The position numbers and the translations under genes were made by a program. From positions 124,001 through 188,000 of the forward strand of contig CAZAMF010000003.1 of assembly GCA_964486295.1 (NCBI GenBank): a stretch of 64,000 bases of DNA, in the 5' to 3' direction. The stretch comes from CALBZG01 sp964486295. GTDB lineage: Bacteria; Bacillota; Clostridia; Peptostreptococcales; Anaerovoracaceae. Under the pieces are notes generated by a model. The model saw only the letters and a program-made list of their open reading frames with translations. It was not told the origin of the DNA and searched no databases. Below are positions 33,623 through 42,294 of the stretch, in pieces. Numbering within the stretch: the stretch's first letter is position 1; each line of letters begins with the position of its first letter.

Positions 33623-34762
33623 ATGAAGAAATTATTTACATCGGAGTCCGTGACCGAAGGGCATCCGGACAAAATGTGCGACCAGATTTCAGACGCGATC
33701 CTGGACGCCATCTTAAAAGAGGACAAGTATGGACGTGTTGCCGCAGAAACCACCACAACCACCGGTTATGCTATGGTTATGGGCGAAATCACTACATCAT
33801 GCTATGTGGATATCCCAAAGATCGTAAGAGAAGTAATCTGTGATATCGGATATAACAATAGTGATTATGGATTTGACGGGAAAACATGCGCGGTATTGAC
33901 AGCAATTGACGAACAGTCAGCGGATATCGCCATGGGAGTTGATCCGGGCGGCGCAGGAGACCAGGGCATCATGTTCGGATTCGCCTGCAATGAAACACCG
34001 GAACTGATGCCGATGCCGATCAGTCTTGCACATAAGCTGGCTATGAGGCTGACGTCTGTACGCAAGGACGGCACACTGGCATATCTGAGACCGGACGGTA
34101 AAACGCAGGTGACCGTTGAATATGACGGAGGCAAGGTGCTGAGAGTAGATACCGTCGTCATCTCCGCACAGCATGATCCGGAAGTGACGAAAGAGCAGCT
34201 GGTCCAGGATATTATCGAAAAGGTGATTAAGCACACAATCCCGGCAGAACTTCTCGACCAGGAAACTAAATATTTCGTAAATCCAACCGGACGCTTCGTT
34301 ATAGGAGGGCCACACGGGGATTCCGGTCTGACCGGCCGAAAAATAATCGTAGACACATACGGCGGATATGCGCATCACGGCGGCGGCGCTTTTTCGGGGA
34401 AAGATCCTACGAAGGTAGACAGATCCGCTACCTATGCCGCAAGATATGTAGCGAAAAATATCGTAGCCGCCGGGCTGGCCGACAAAGTTGAAATACAGCT
34501 GGCCTATGCCATTGGTGTTGCCGAGCCTGTATCGATATTGGTGTACAGTTTCGGGACTGGAAAAATCGGCGACGATCAACTGGCCAAATTGGTCAGGAAC
34601 AATTTCGATCTGACTCCAGCAGGGATCATTAACAACTTGAACCTACGCCAGCCGATTTACAGGCAAGTGGCTGCATACGGACATTTCGGCAGGACCGACA
34701 TCGATCTCCCGTGGGAGAGGACGGACAAAGCCGAGCTGCTCAGAAAAGAAGCGTCGCTGTAA
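33623..34762 (+). CDS. metK: S-adenosylmethionine synthetase
   Basis: This 379-residue enzyme makes S-adenosylmethionine from methionine and ATP. Signatures are SESVTEGHPDKMCDQ at the N-terminus, the loop hexapeptide GAGDQG and GGGAFSGKDPTKVDRS. The length is close to the family norm. ATG 33623 after AAGGAG is used; the in-frame GTG at 33581 would add 14 residues. Expression is controlled by the upstream SAM-I riboswitch. A terminator-like hairpin begins within its last codons. Confidence 0.98.
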   Translation: MKKLFTSESVTEGHPDKMCDQISDAILDAILKEDKYGRVAAETTTTTGYAMVMGEITTSCYVDIPKIVREVICDIGYNNSDYGFDGKTCAVLTAIDEQSADIAMGVDPGGAGDQGIMFGFACNETPELMPMPISLAHKLAMRLTSVRKDGTLAYLRPDGKTQVTVEYDGGKVLRVDTVVISAQHDPEVTKEQLVQDIIEKVIKHTIPAELLDQETKYFVNPTGRFVIGGPHGDSGLTGRKIIVDTYGGYAHHGGGAFSGKDPTKVDRSATYAARYVAKNIVAAGLADKVEIQLAYAIGVAEPVSILVYSFGTGKIGDDQLAKLVRNNFDLTPAGIINNLNLRQPIYRQVAAYGHFGRTDIDLPWERTDKAELLRKEASL

Positions 34763-34783
34763 ACAGCGGCGCTTTACCTTCTT
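34750..34783 (+). terminator. Intrinsic terminator after metK
   Basis: The stem is 34750-34759 with 34764-34773 (one G-U pair), and a T-rich tail TTACCTTCTT follows. It overlaps the metK stop codon. Confidence 0.6.
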
Positions 34784-34881
34784 AATGATCTAAATTTTGA
34801 ACGCAGAGAAGCCTCTTTTTGTTGCTATTTTCGGCGTCAATGTATATAATATAATATTATTGTATTTGAGAGGTTATCTAA

Positions 34882-36192
34882 ATGGGAGTAAAGGTTGCAA
34901 AATTTGGCGGAAGTTCAGTTGCTGACGGTATACAGTTAGCCAAGATCAAACAGATCATCAACCAGGACCCGGAGCGGCGCTATGTAGTAGTTTCTGCTCC
35001 CGGCAAACGATATGAGGGAGACAACAAAATCACAGATCTGCTGTATTTATGCAAAACGCATATAGAGCACAATCTGCCTTTTGATCAGGTATTTCAGGTG
35101 GTGTGTGACCGGTTTACAGCCATGGCTGTCGGGCTTGGCATCGATGTGGACTTATCCGAGCACTTCGACAAGATCCGTCGTAAACTGCTTGAAGGTTCTT
35201 CGGAAGATTATATAGTCAGCCGAGGCGAGTTTTTAAATGCTATCGTAACGGCGGCCTATCTGGGTTACGATTTTGTCGATGCTGCAGGACTGATTCTTTT
35301 TGACGAAAATGGAAAATTCTTGCCTGAAGAAACCAATGAGGCTCTGGCTGAAGAGCTGAGCAAACACGAGAAGGCTGTGATACCTGGTTTTTATGGGACC
35401 ACACCGAATAAGAAAATTAAAATATTCCCGAGGGGTGGATCAGATATAACAGGTGCAATCGTTGCTCGGGCTGTGAAAGCGGACGTTTACGAAAACTGGA
35501 CGGATGTATCCGGATTTCTGGTGGCAGATCCAAGGATCGTAAAATCGGAGCCTATTGCCAAACTCTCATATAAAGAATTGAGAGAACTTTCCTATATGGG
35601 CGCATCTGTGCTGCAGGAGGATGCGATTTTCCCGGCAAGGATCGCAAATATACCGATTAATATTAGGAATACCAACGACCCGGAGAACTCGGGCACCATG
35701 ATAACAGAGACCGAAGAACGCGATCCAAACCGGATCATTACTGGCATAGCCGGCCGCAAAGACTTCACGGTACTGGCCATATACAAAGACCAGATGGCAT
35801 CCGAAGTCGGATTTCTGAGAAAAGTGCTGTCTGTCTTTGAGGAATTCGGAATCTCCGTAGAACATTGCCCGACCGGCATTGATAATCTATCGGTGGTTGT
35901 GAACACAAAAGACGTAGGGGATAAAATCAATGACATTATCGATGCGATCAAAAATAGAGTAAAGCCTGATACAGTGGATGTATTCAACGAGATTGCTATG
36001 ATTGCGACGGTGGGTTATGGCATGTCGATGCGTCCGGGCGTTTCGGCCAAACTGTTTACGGCATTGGCCGAGGCAGGCGTCAATATCAGAATGATCGACC
36101 AGGGCAGCAGTGAAATGAATATCATCATAGGCGTTGCCAACAAAGATTTCGAAAAGGCCATACGGGCCATCTACCATGCATTTATGGGATAA
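34882..36192 (+). CDS. Aspartate kinase (monofunctional)
   Basis: This 436-residue aspartokinase has the N-terminal KVAKFGGSSVAD nucleotide motif, the kinase core with FPRGGSDITGAIVARAV, and two C-terminal ACT domains (residues about 300-436; TVLAIYKDQMASEVGFL and IRMIDQGSSEMNIIIGV). It makes aspartyl phosphate, the first step towards lysine/diaminopimelate, threonine and methionine, and feedback inhibition is expected through the ACT domains. It stands alone behind an AT-rich leader (about 34840-34870, several TATAAT-like boxes). No lysine riboswitch is visible. It is terminated at 36226-36264. Confidence 0.94.
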   Translation: MGVKVAKFGGSSVADGIQLAKIKQIINQDPERRYVVVSAPGKRYEGDNKITDLLYLCKTHIEHNLPFDQVFQVVCDRFTAMAVGLGIDVDLSEHFDKIRRKLLEGSSEDYIVSRGEFLNAIVTAAYLGYDFVDAAGLILFDENGKFLPEETNEALAEELSKHEKAVIPGFYGTTPNKKIKIFPRGGSDITGAIVARAVKADVYENWTDVSGFLVADPRIVKSEPIAKLSYKELRELSYMGASVLQEDAIFPARIANIPINIRNTNDPENSGTMITETEERDPNRIITGIAGRKDFTVLAIYKDQMASEVGFLRKVLSVFEEFGISVEHCPTGIDNLSVVVNTKDVGDKINDIIDAIKNRVKPDTVDVFNEIAMIATVGYGMSMRPGVSAKLFTALAEAGVNIRMIDQGSSEMNIIIGVANKDFEKAIRAIYHAFMG

Positions 36193-36225
36193 TGATTTAT
36201 CAGCTGAATAGAGTACTGAAATGTT

Positions 36226-36264
36226 ATGTGGAGCGGAATTTCTGCTCCACATCTTCATTTCTTC
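36226..36264 (+). terminator. Intrinsic terminator after the aspartate kinase gene
   Basis: A 9-bp stem (36226-36234 with 36244-36252, ATGTGGAGC/GCTCCACAT) is followed by CTTCATTTCTTC. Confidence 0.75.
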
Positions 36265-36327
36265 ACATTGATAGGGTATAATATGTTAGTTTATGTTTTT
36301 AATCTAAGGATTTAGGGGAGATGAAAA

Positions 36328-37602
36328 ATGGATGGCACTGCTGCAAGTCGGATCGCAATTATCATTGTGCTTGTTCTTTTTTCTGCATATTTTAGCGCAA
36401 CTGAAACTGCTTTTACGTCTGTCAATAAAATACGGATCAAGAATATGGTCAGCGAAGGCAATAAAAGGGCAAAACTTGTTCTGAGCCTGTCCAAAAATTT
36501 TGACAAGCTGCTCACTACGATCCTGATAGGGAATACTCTTGTAAACATCACGATGTCAGCGGTAGGTACGCTGCTTTTCGTTGATATTTATGGGGACTAT
36601 GGCGCCACTGTTTCCACCATCGTAATCACCATCGTGGTTTTGGCTTTTGGAGAAGTAGGTCCGAAAAGCATGGCTAAAGAAATGCCCGAAAAAGCCAGCA
36701 TGGCTCTTGCTCCTACAATAAGGTTTTTTATTTTCATGTTGACACCTATCACAGAGCTTTTCGGTTTGTTGAAAAAGCTGGTCAGCAGGATTTTCAACGT
36801 CAAGGATGAAAGGACTATCACGGAGGACGAGCTTCTGATCATGGTCGAAGAAGCACAGACCGAAGGCGGCATCGGGGAAGAACAAAGCGAACTGATTCAA
36901 AACGCCATCGAGTTCAATGAACTGGAAGCATACGACGTCCTGACGCCGAGGGTGGATGTCGTGGCGCTGGAGGTCGGAAGCACCAAAGAGGAAATCAACA
37001 AGATATTTCTCGAAACCGGATTTTCCAGACTGCCGGTTTATGAAGATAATCTGGATAAAGTAATCGGTGTACTGAACCAGAAAGACTTCCATAATTATCT
37101 GGCGCATACAGAGCGTCAGGTGCATGAGTTCGTCAAACCCGTCGTCTTTGTTTCCGGATCCATCCGAATAGCGGCTCTACTTAAAAAAATGCAGAAGATC
37201 AAAACACATATTGCCGTGGTGGTGGATGAATACGGTGGAACTGAAGGCATAGTCACTATGGAGGATATCATTGAAGAACTCGTAGGTGAAATATATGATG
37301 AGCATGATGAATTTGTAAACGCGGAAGTCAGCATCGAACCAATGCCTGATGGCAGTTACAGGGTACAGGGTATTGCAAATCTTGAAAAATTCCTGGATAT
37401 CTTCAATGTAGAATCGGATTTGTCTGTAACCACAGTCAATGGGTGGGTCTGCAAGGAGATGAATGCCATTCCAAAAGTGGGAGACCACTTCGAAACAACC
37501 ATAGAAGAACAGCATTTTATGGTCACTGTCACAAAGGCTGATGATAGAAAGGCGCTGGAAGTGATCGTTTCCGTCAAGGATCTCGCGGCGTTGGAAGAAT
37601 AA
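36328..37602 (+). CDS. CNNM/CorC-type transporter (hemolysin-family membrane protein)
   Basis: This 424-residue protein has an N-terminal CNNM (DUF21) transmembrane domain (residues 1-180, with SAYFSATETAFTSVNKIRI). A pair of CBS domains follows (about 200-330, VLTPRVDVVAL and VVVDEYGGTEGIVTMEDIIEELVG), then a C-terminal CorC_HlyC domain. The family probably exports Mg2+ or Co2+; the hemolysin name is historical. It starts at ATG 36328 after AGGGGAG. It is 62 bases upstream of secA with no terminator between, so the two may be co-transcribed. Confidence 0.92.
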   Translation: MDGTAASRIAIIIVLVLFSAYFSATETAFTSVNKIRIKNMVSEGNKRAKLVLSLSKNFDKLLTTILIGNTLVNITMSAVGTLLFVDIYGDYGATVSTIVITIVVLAFGEVGPKSMAKEMPEKASMALAPTIRFFIFMLTPITELFGLLKKLVSRIFNVKDERTITEDELLIMVEEAQTEGGIGEEQSELIQNAIEFNELEAYDVLTPRVDVVALEVGSTKEEINKIFLETGFSRLPVYEDNLDKVIGVLNQKDFHNYLAHTERQVHEFVKPVVFVSGSIRIAALLKKMQKIKTHIAVVVDEYGGTEGIVTMEDIIEELVGEIYDEHDEFVNAEVSIEPMPDGSYRVQGIANLEKFLDIFNVESDLSVTTVNGWVCKEMNAIPKVGDHFETTIEEQHFMVTVTKADDRKALEVIVSVKDLAALEE

Positions 37603-37664
37603 AACTGATTAAAGAAGTCAAACCATGATTTGATTGTCATGGACAGATAAATGAGGAGAAACAT

Positions 37665-40343
37665 ATGGGCTTTATGGAGATGGTCTTTGGTGACCTGAAT
37701 ACGAAAGAAATTAAAAAACTGGAGCGAATCGCCGACCAGATCGAGGCGTTGGATCAGAGCATGCAGGCACTGTCGGATGAGGATTTGCAGGCAAAGACGG
37801 AGGAGTTTAAATCGCGTCTGGCAAAAGGCGAAACGTTAGACGACCTGCTGCCGGAAGCATTTGCAGTTTGCCGTGAGGCGGCATGGAGAGTACTGAAACT
37901 GAAGCATTTCAGAGTTCAACTGATTGGCGGCATCGTTCTTCATCAAGGGCGTATCGCCGAGATGAAAACCGGTGAAGGAAAGACACTTGTCGCTACACTG
38001 GCAGCTTACCTCAATGCGCTGGAAGGAAAAGGAGTACACGTAGTTACAGTGAATGATTATCTGGCTAAGCGTGACCGCGACTGGATGGGCCAGATCTATG
38101 AATTCCTGGGGCTAACTGTGGGGTGTGTGATCCATGCGATCAGCGGCCCGGAAAGAGTCGATGCGTACCGTGCTGATATCACCTATGGAACCAATAACGA
38201 GTTCGGATTCGATTACCTCAGAGACAACATGGTCCTCTATAGGGAAAACCTTATGCAGAGGGATCTGAACTTTGCAATTGTGGACGAAGTCGACTCCATC
38301 CTGATCGACGAAGCCAGGACTCCATTGATCATTTCCGGCCAGGGGACGAAATCAACAGATCTTTATCAGAAAGCCGACCGTTTTATCACGAATTTGAAGA
38401 ACGAGATCGACTTTACACTGGATGAGAAGGAAAAGACTGTTTCGCTCACCGAAGCGGGAGTTGAAAAATGCGAAAAATATTTCGGCGTTGAAAATTTTTC
38501 GGACCCTGAAAACATGGAAATCAATCACCACGTTTTGCAGGCTCTGAAAGCAAGAAATATTATGAAGCTTGATATCGATTATATCGTGAAAGACGGCGAG
38601 ATCATCATCGTTGACGAATTCACCGGCCGACTGATGTTCGGGCGTCGCTACAGTGACGGTCTCCATCAGGCTATCGAGGCCAAGGAAGGCGTTCTGGTAC
38701 GATCTGAATCCAAGACACTTGCCACCATCACCTTGCAGAATTATTTCCGCATGTATCAGAAGCTGGCAGGTATGACGGGAACAGCAAAGACTGAAGAAGC
38801 AGAATTTCGGGATATCTATAATATGGATGTCGTGGTGATTCCGACGAATAAACCGGTGGCAAGAATCGATCTGCAGGATGCGGTGTATTCCACACAAAAA
38901 GGCAAGTTCAAAGCGATTGCAGATAAAATCAAATCCATTCATGAAACAGGCCAACCGGTTCTGGTTGGTACGATTTCCATTGAGAAATCGGAACTGATCA
39001 GCGAAATGCTGGGAAGACGCGGAGTCAGGCACAATGTTCTGAATGCAAAGCAGCATGAAAGAGAAGCGGAGATCGTAGCAGAGGCAGGCAGACTGGGTGC
39101 AGTCACTATCGCCACCAACATGGCGGGCCGTGGTACTGATATTGTGCTGGGGGGCAGAGATGCTTCTCCCGAAGAAAAAGAGGAAGTCATCGGTCTGGGC
39201 GGACTTGCGATTCTAGGTACTGAGCGTCATGAGTCACGAAGGATCGACAATCAGTTGAGAGGCCGGTCCGGACGTCAGGGGGATCCAGGGCAGACACAAT
39301 TTTATATATCGCTTGAAGACGATCTGATGAGACTTTTCGGAGGAGACCGAATTCAGAACATCGTCAACAAATTTGGGATCGGCGAGGATGAAGTGATTGA
39401 AGCGGGGATGCTGACCAAATCCATCGAAAATGCTCAAAAGAGAGTGGAAGGCCGCAACTTTGGCATCAGAAAATATGTTCTTCAATATGACAATGTTATG
39501 AACAAGCAGCGAGAGATCATCTATGGGGAAAGACGCAAGGTCCTGTTCGGTGAAAATCTTCGCGACTATATTTCTCATATGATGGAGGAACTTGTGGACG
39601 AGGTGGTAGATCCGGTTACAGTGGCATCAAAATATCCGGAAGAATGGGAGATCGACCGCATTAACAACGGGCTGCGCACGATATGCCCGCGCTTCGGAGC
39701 TTTGGTTTATACGGATGACCAGAAACTCAAGCTTACAGAGCAAAGCTTGAAGGAAGAGATCCTGGGAAAATTTGAGGTACTTTATCAGGAGAAAGAAGCG
39801 GAAATCGGTGAAGAAAGAATGCGCGAACTGGAGCGTATGATTTTGCTCAGAGTCGTTGATAATAAATGGATGGATCATATCGATGCCATGGATCAGCTGA
39901 AAAGCGGTATCGGATTAAGAGCCTTAGGACAGCAGGATCCGGCGGCGGCTTACGCCACTGAGGGGTTCGATATGTTCGAACTCATGGTAAAATCCATCAA
40001 GGAAGACACTGTAAAATTCTGCTATAACGTAACACTTCAGACTAACACCGAAAGGAAGGCCGTTATTTCCGGCGGCGATGAAAGGAAAGATGAGTTCATC
40101 GACCAAGGAGGAGCGGATGGCCATGGCACTTCCGGACAGGGCGGAGGCGCTCCGTTTGCTAGCCCCGCACCGATGCAGGCCGAATGGCCGCCGGCTAAAG
40201 GAGGAATGCCTCAGGCGGCGCCTGTTCCTGACCGCACGGTAAAACAGGAGACCGTTAAGAGAAATGAGGTAAAAGTAGGCAGAAATGACCCGTGTCCTTG
40301 CGGCTCAGGGAAAAAGTATAAAAACTGCTGCGGAAAAGCATAG
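37665..40343 (+). CDS. secA: Preprotein translocase ATPase SecA
   Basis: This 892-residue SecA motor drives proteins through SecYEG. Motifs are Walker A MKTGEGKTLVATL, the DEAD-like segment IVDEVDSILIDEARTPL, TNMAGRGTDIVLGG and the QLRGRSGRQGDPG arginine-finger motif. A flexible Gly/Pro-rich linker (about residues 800-865) leads to the C-terminal zinc SEC-C motif CPCGSGKKYKNCC. The start is ATG 37665 after GAGGAG. prfB begins 11 bases after its stop, the same order as in many Firmicutes. Confidence 0.98.
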   Translation: MGFMEMVFGDLNTKEIKKLERIADQIEALDQSMQALSDEDLQAKTEEFKSRLAKGETLDDLLPEAFAVCREAAWRVLKLKHFRVQLIGGIVLHQGRIAEMKTGEGKTLVATLAAYLNALEGKGVHVVTVNDYLAKRDRDWMGQIYEFLGLTVGCVIHAISGPERVDAYRADITYGTNNEFGFDYLRDNMVLYRENLMQRDLNFAIVDEVDSILIDEARTPLIISGQGTKSTDLYQKADRFITNLKNEIDFTLDEKEKTVSLTEAGVEKCEKYFGVENFSDPENMEINHHVLQALKARNIMKLDIDYIVKDGEIIIVDEFTGRLMFGRRYSDGLHQAIEAKEGVLVRSESKTLATITLQNYFRMYQKLAGMTGTAKTEEAEFRDIYNMDVVVIPTNKPVARIDLQDAVYSTQKGKFKAIADKIKSIHETGQPVLVGTISIEKSELISEMLGRRGVRHNVLNAKQHEREAEIVAEAGRLGAVTIATNMAGRGTDIVLGGRDASPEEKEEVIGLGGLAILGTERHESRRIDNQLRGRSGRQGDPGQTQFYISLEDDLMRLFGGDRIQNIVNKFGIGEDEVIEAGMLTKSIENAQKRVEGRNFGIRKYVLQYDNVMNKQREIIYGERRKVLFGENLRDYISHMMEELVDEVVDPVTVASKYPEEWEIDRINNGLRTICPRFGALVYTDDQKLKLTEQSLKEEILGKFEVLYQEKEAEIGEERMRELERMILLRVVDNKWMDHIDAMDQLKSGIGLRALGQQDPAAAYATEGFDMFELMVKSIKEDTVKFCYNVTLQTNTERKAVISGGDERKDEFIDQGGADGHGTSGQGGGAPFASPAPMQAEWPPAKGGMPQAAPVPDRTVKQETVKRNEVKVGRNDPCPCGSGKKYKNCCGKA

Positions 40344-40354
40344 GAGACTTTAAA

Positions 40355-41453
40355 ATGATTCAATTAGACCAGATCAAATTTGAACTGCCCCAGGCCCGAA
40401 CCACTCTGAAAGAGGTAGGTGATTCCCTTTGACCTGGCTGTACTGGAAACCAGACTGGACGAAATCAATAAAGAAATCGAAGCGGAAGGATTCTGGAACG
40501 ATCACGAGAAGGCCCATAAACTCCTGAAAGAGAAAAAAGCCCTGGAAAATAAAATCAATGAATTCAAGGTTTTGGAACAGGAGCTTTCCGACCTTGAAAT
40601 CATGATCGAATTAGCCGAGGAAACGGAAGATTATTCTGTCATCGAGGAAATTCAGGATGCCTACAAAAGATACACAGAGACCGCACAGGATCTGAGGCTG
40701 AAAACTCTTCTCAACGGCGAATATGACGGAGGGAGCGCCATCATCCACCTCCATGCGGGCGAAGGCGGCAAGGATGCGCAGGATTGGACGGAGATGCTCC
40801 TCAGAATGTATACGCGCTGGGCGGAACGTAAAGGTTATAAAATTACCACCGCAGATATACAATATGATACCGAGGGCGGGATTAAAAGCGCAACTCTCCT
40901 GATCGATGGGGACTATGCCTATGGATTCCTGAAAAATGAGAAAGGCGTGCACAGACTTGTACGGATATCTCCGTTTGATTCATCAGGCAGGAGGCATACG
41001 AGCTTCGCGGGCCTTGATGTTATGCCGGAAATAGACGATGATATCACCGTGGATATTGATCCCGAAGATATCCGAATCGATACATTCAGAAGTTCGGGAG
41101 CCGGCGGACAGCATGTCAACAAGACCGACTCAGCCATCAGAATAACCCATATGCCAACCAATGTCGTAGTGACCTGTCAAAACGAAAGAAGCCAGCACCA
41201 GAATAAAGAAACCGCCATGAAACTTTTGCGCTCAAAACTCATGGAAATTGCAATTGAGGAGCACAAAGAAAACCTGAAAGAACTGAAAGGCGACTACAGC
41301 CAAATCGCGTGGGGCAGCCAGATCAGATCATATGTTTTCCATCCATACACCATGGTGAAGGATCATAGGACAGGAGCGGAAGTGGGGAATATCGGCGCTG
41401 TTATGGATGGCGATATCGATTACTTCATCAATGAAAAATTGAAGCAAAGATAA
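40355..41453 (+). CDS. prfB: Peptide chain release factor 2, with programmed +1 frameshift
   Basis: RF2 recognises UGA and UAA stops. The first 25 codons (ATG 40355 to CTT 40427) run into an in-frame TGA at 40430-40432. A +1 shift on CTT-T continues the frame to 41453, giving about 365 residues, the normal RF2 size. The SPF anticodon-like tripeptide (RISPFDSSGRR) and the catalytic GGQ (SGAGGQHVNKTDSA) are present. The ribosome site is AGGAG, 40342-40346. Reading only the open frame from 40419 would lose the N-terminus. RF2 shortage favours the frameshift, an autoregulatory loop. Confidence 0.95.
40417..40433 (+). other. prfB +1 programmed frameshift site
   Basis: An internal Shine-Dalgarno-like AGGTGAT (40417-40423) is followed by 3 bases and then the slippery CTT-TGA-C (40427-40433), the same spacing as in E. 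coli prfB. Confidence 0.95.
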
Positions 41454-41489
41454 ATTGAAACAAAGATAAATAAGAGAGGCAATGCACGA

Positions 41490-42143
41490 ATGGACCAGCA
41501 GAACAAAATTACCACAATATTATTTGATTTCGACGGGACTGTGATGAACACCAACGATCTGATTATCGAGTCGTGGCAATATACATACCGTATGGTGGAA
41601 GGCAAGGAACGCCCCGTAGAGGAAATCGTCCGGACATTCGGAGAACCGCTGCTTACAAGTATGGCAAAAGCTCTGCCTCAAATACCCGCTGAAGAAGCGG
41701 TTGAAATTTACAGAAGCTATCATAGGGAAAGCTTCGGAGAGAAGATCACTATTTTCCCGGGTGTCAAGGAGATGCTGAAGACCCTGAAAGCGGAAGGCTA
41801 CAAATTGGCTGTCGTCACTTCCCGGGCGAGAAGAACAACTTATGAAGCAATGGAAAAATATGAGATACAAGATTGCTTCTCCGCCGTTATTACCTGTGAC
41901 GATACTGACAAACACAAGCCTGATCCGGAACCGGTGTTTATCGCACTGGACAAGCTGGGCAGCAAGGCGGAAGAAAGCCTGATGGTAGGGGACAGCATGT
42001 TTGATGTACATTGTGCCAGAAATGCCGGCGTAAAATCGGTGCTGGTCGGATGGGCGGTTGCCGTTTCCGACGAGGAGAAAAGCGGGCCGTCGGGACCTGA
42101 TTTTATCATTGAAGAAGCAGCCCATTTGTTGGACCTGCTGTAA
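41490..42143 (+). CDS. HAD-family phosphatase (PpaX/phosphoglycolate phosphatase-like)
   Basis: This 217-residue haloacid-dehalogenase-type hydrolase has motif I ILFDFDGTVMNT (nucleophile Asp), motif II VVTSRARR, and motif III/IV around KHKPDPEP and LMVGDSMFDVHCARNAG. It has a helical cap. PpaX (pyrophosphatase) and Gph (phosphoglycolate phosphatase) are the nearest groups, and sequence alone does not choose between them. It starts at ATG 41490, 36 bases after prfB, and may ride on that transcript. It is followed by a bidirectional terminator. Confidence 0.85.
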   Translation: MDQQNKITTILFDFDGTVMNTNDLIIESWQYTYRMVEGKERPVEEIVRTFGEPLLTSMAKALPQIPAEEAVEIYRSYHRESFGEKITIFPGVKEMLKTLKAEGYKLAVVTSRARRTTYEAMEKYEIQDCFSAVITCDDTDKHKPDPEPVFIALDKLGSKAEESLMVGDSMFDVHCARNAGVKSVLVGWAVAVSDEEKSGPSGPDFIIEEAAHLLDLL

Positions 42144-42230
42144 ATACCTGTGTAAGCCAATACATTTTACCCGTCTTGACACGGATCAACTGAAACAACA
42201 ATTATATTAGATAGTGATTATAATGAAAAT

Positions 42231-42264
42231 AAAAGACTGCCCCTTCCGGAGCAGTCTTTTTGTA
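42231..42264. terminator. Bidirectional intrinsic terminator
   Basis: AAAAGACTGC (42231-42240) and GCAGTCTTTT (42251-42260) form a 10-bp perfect stem with A/T runs on both sides. It can end the HAD gene from the left and the hydrogenase operon from the right. Confidence 0.85.
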
Positions 42265-42294
42265 TGGTAAAATCACGAACTAATATTTTGGATC

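Noticed and set aside
34800..34881. Lysine riboswitch ahead of the aspartate kinase gene
   Set aside because: The leader is too short and lacks the conserved L-box elements; only an AT-rich promoter-like stretch is visible.
40355..40432. prfB as a broken gene because of the early in-frame TGA
   Set aside because: The stop is part of a textbook programmed frameshift site with the correct internal ribosome-binding sequence.
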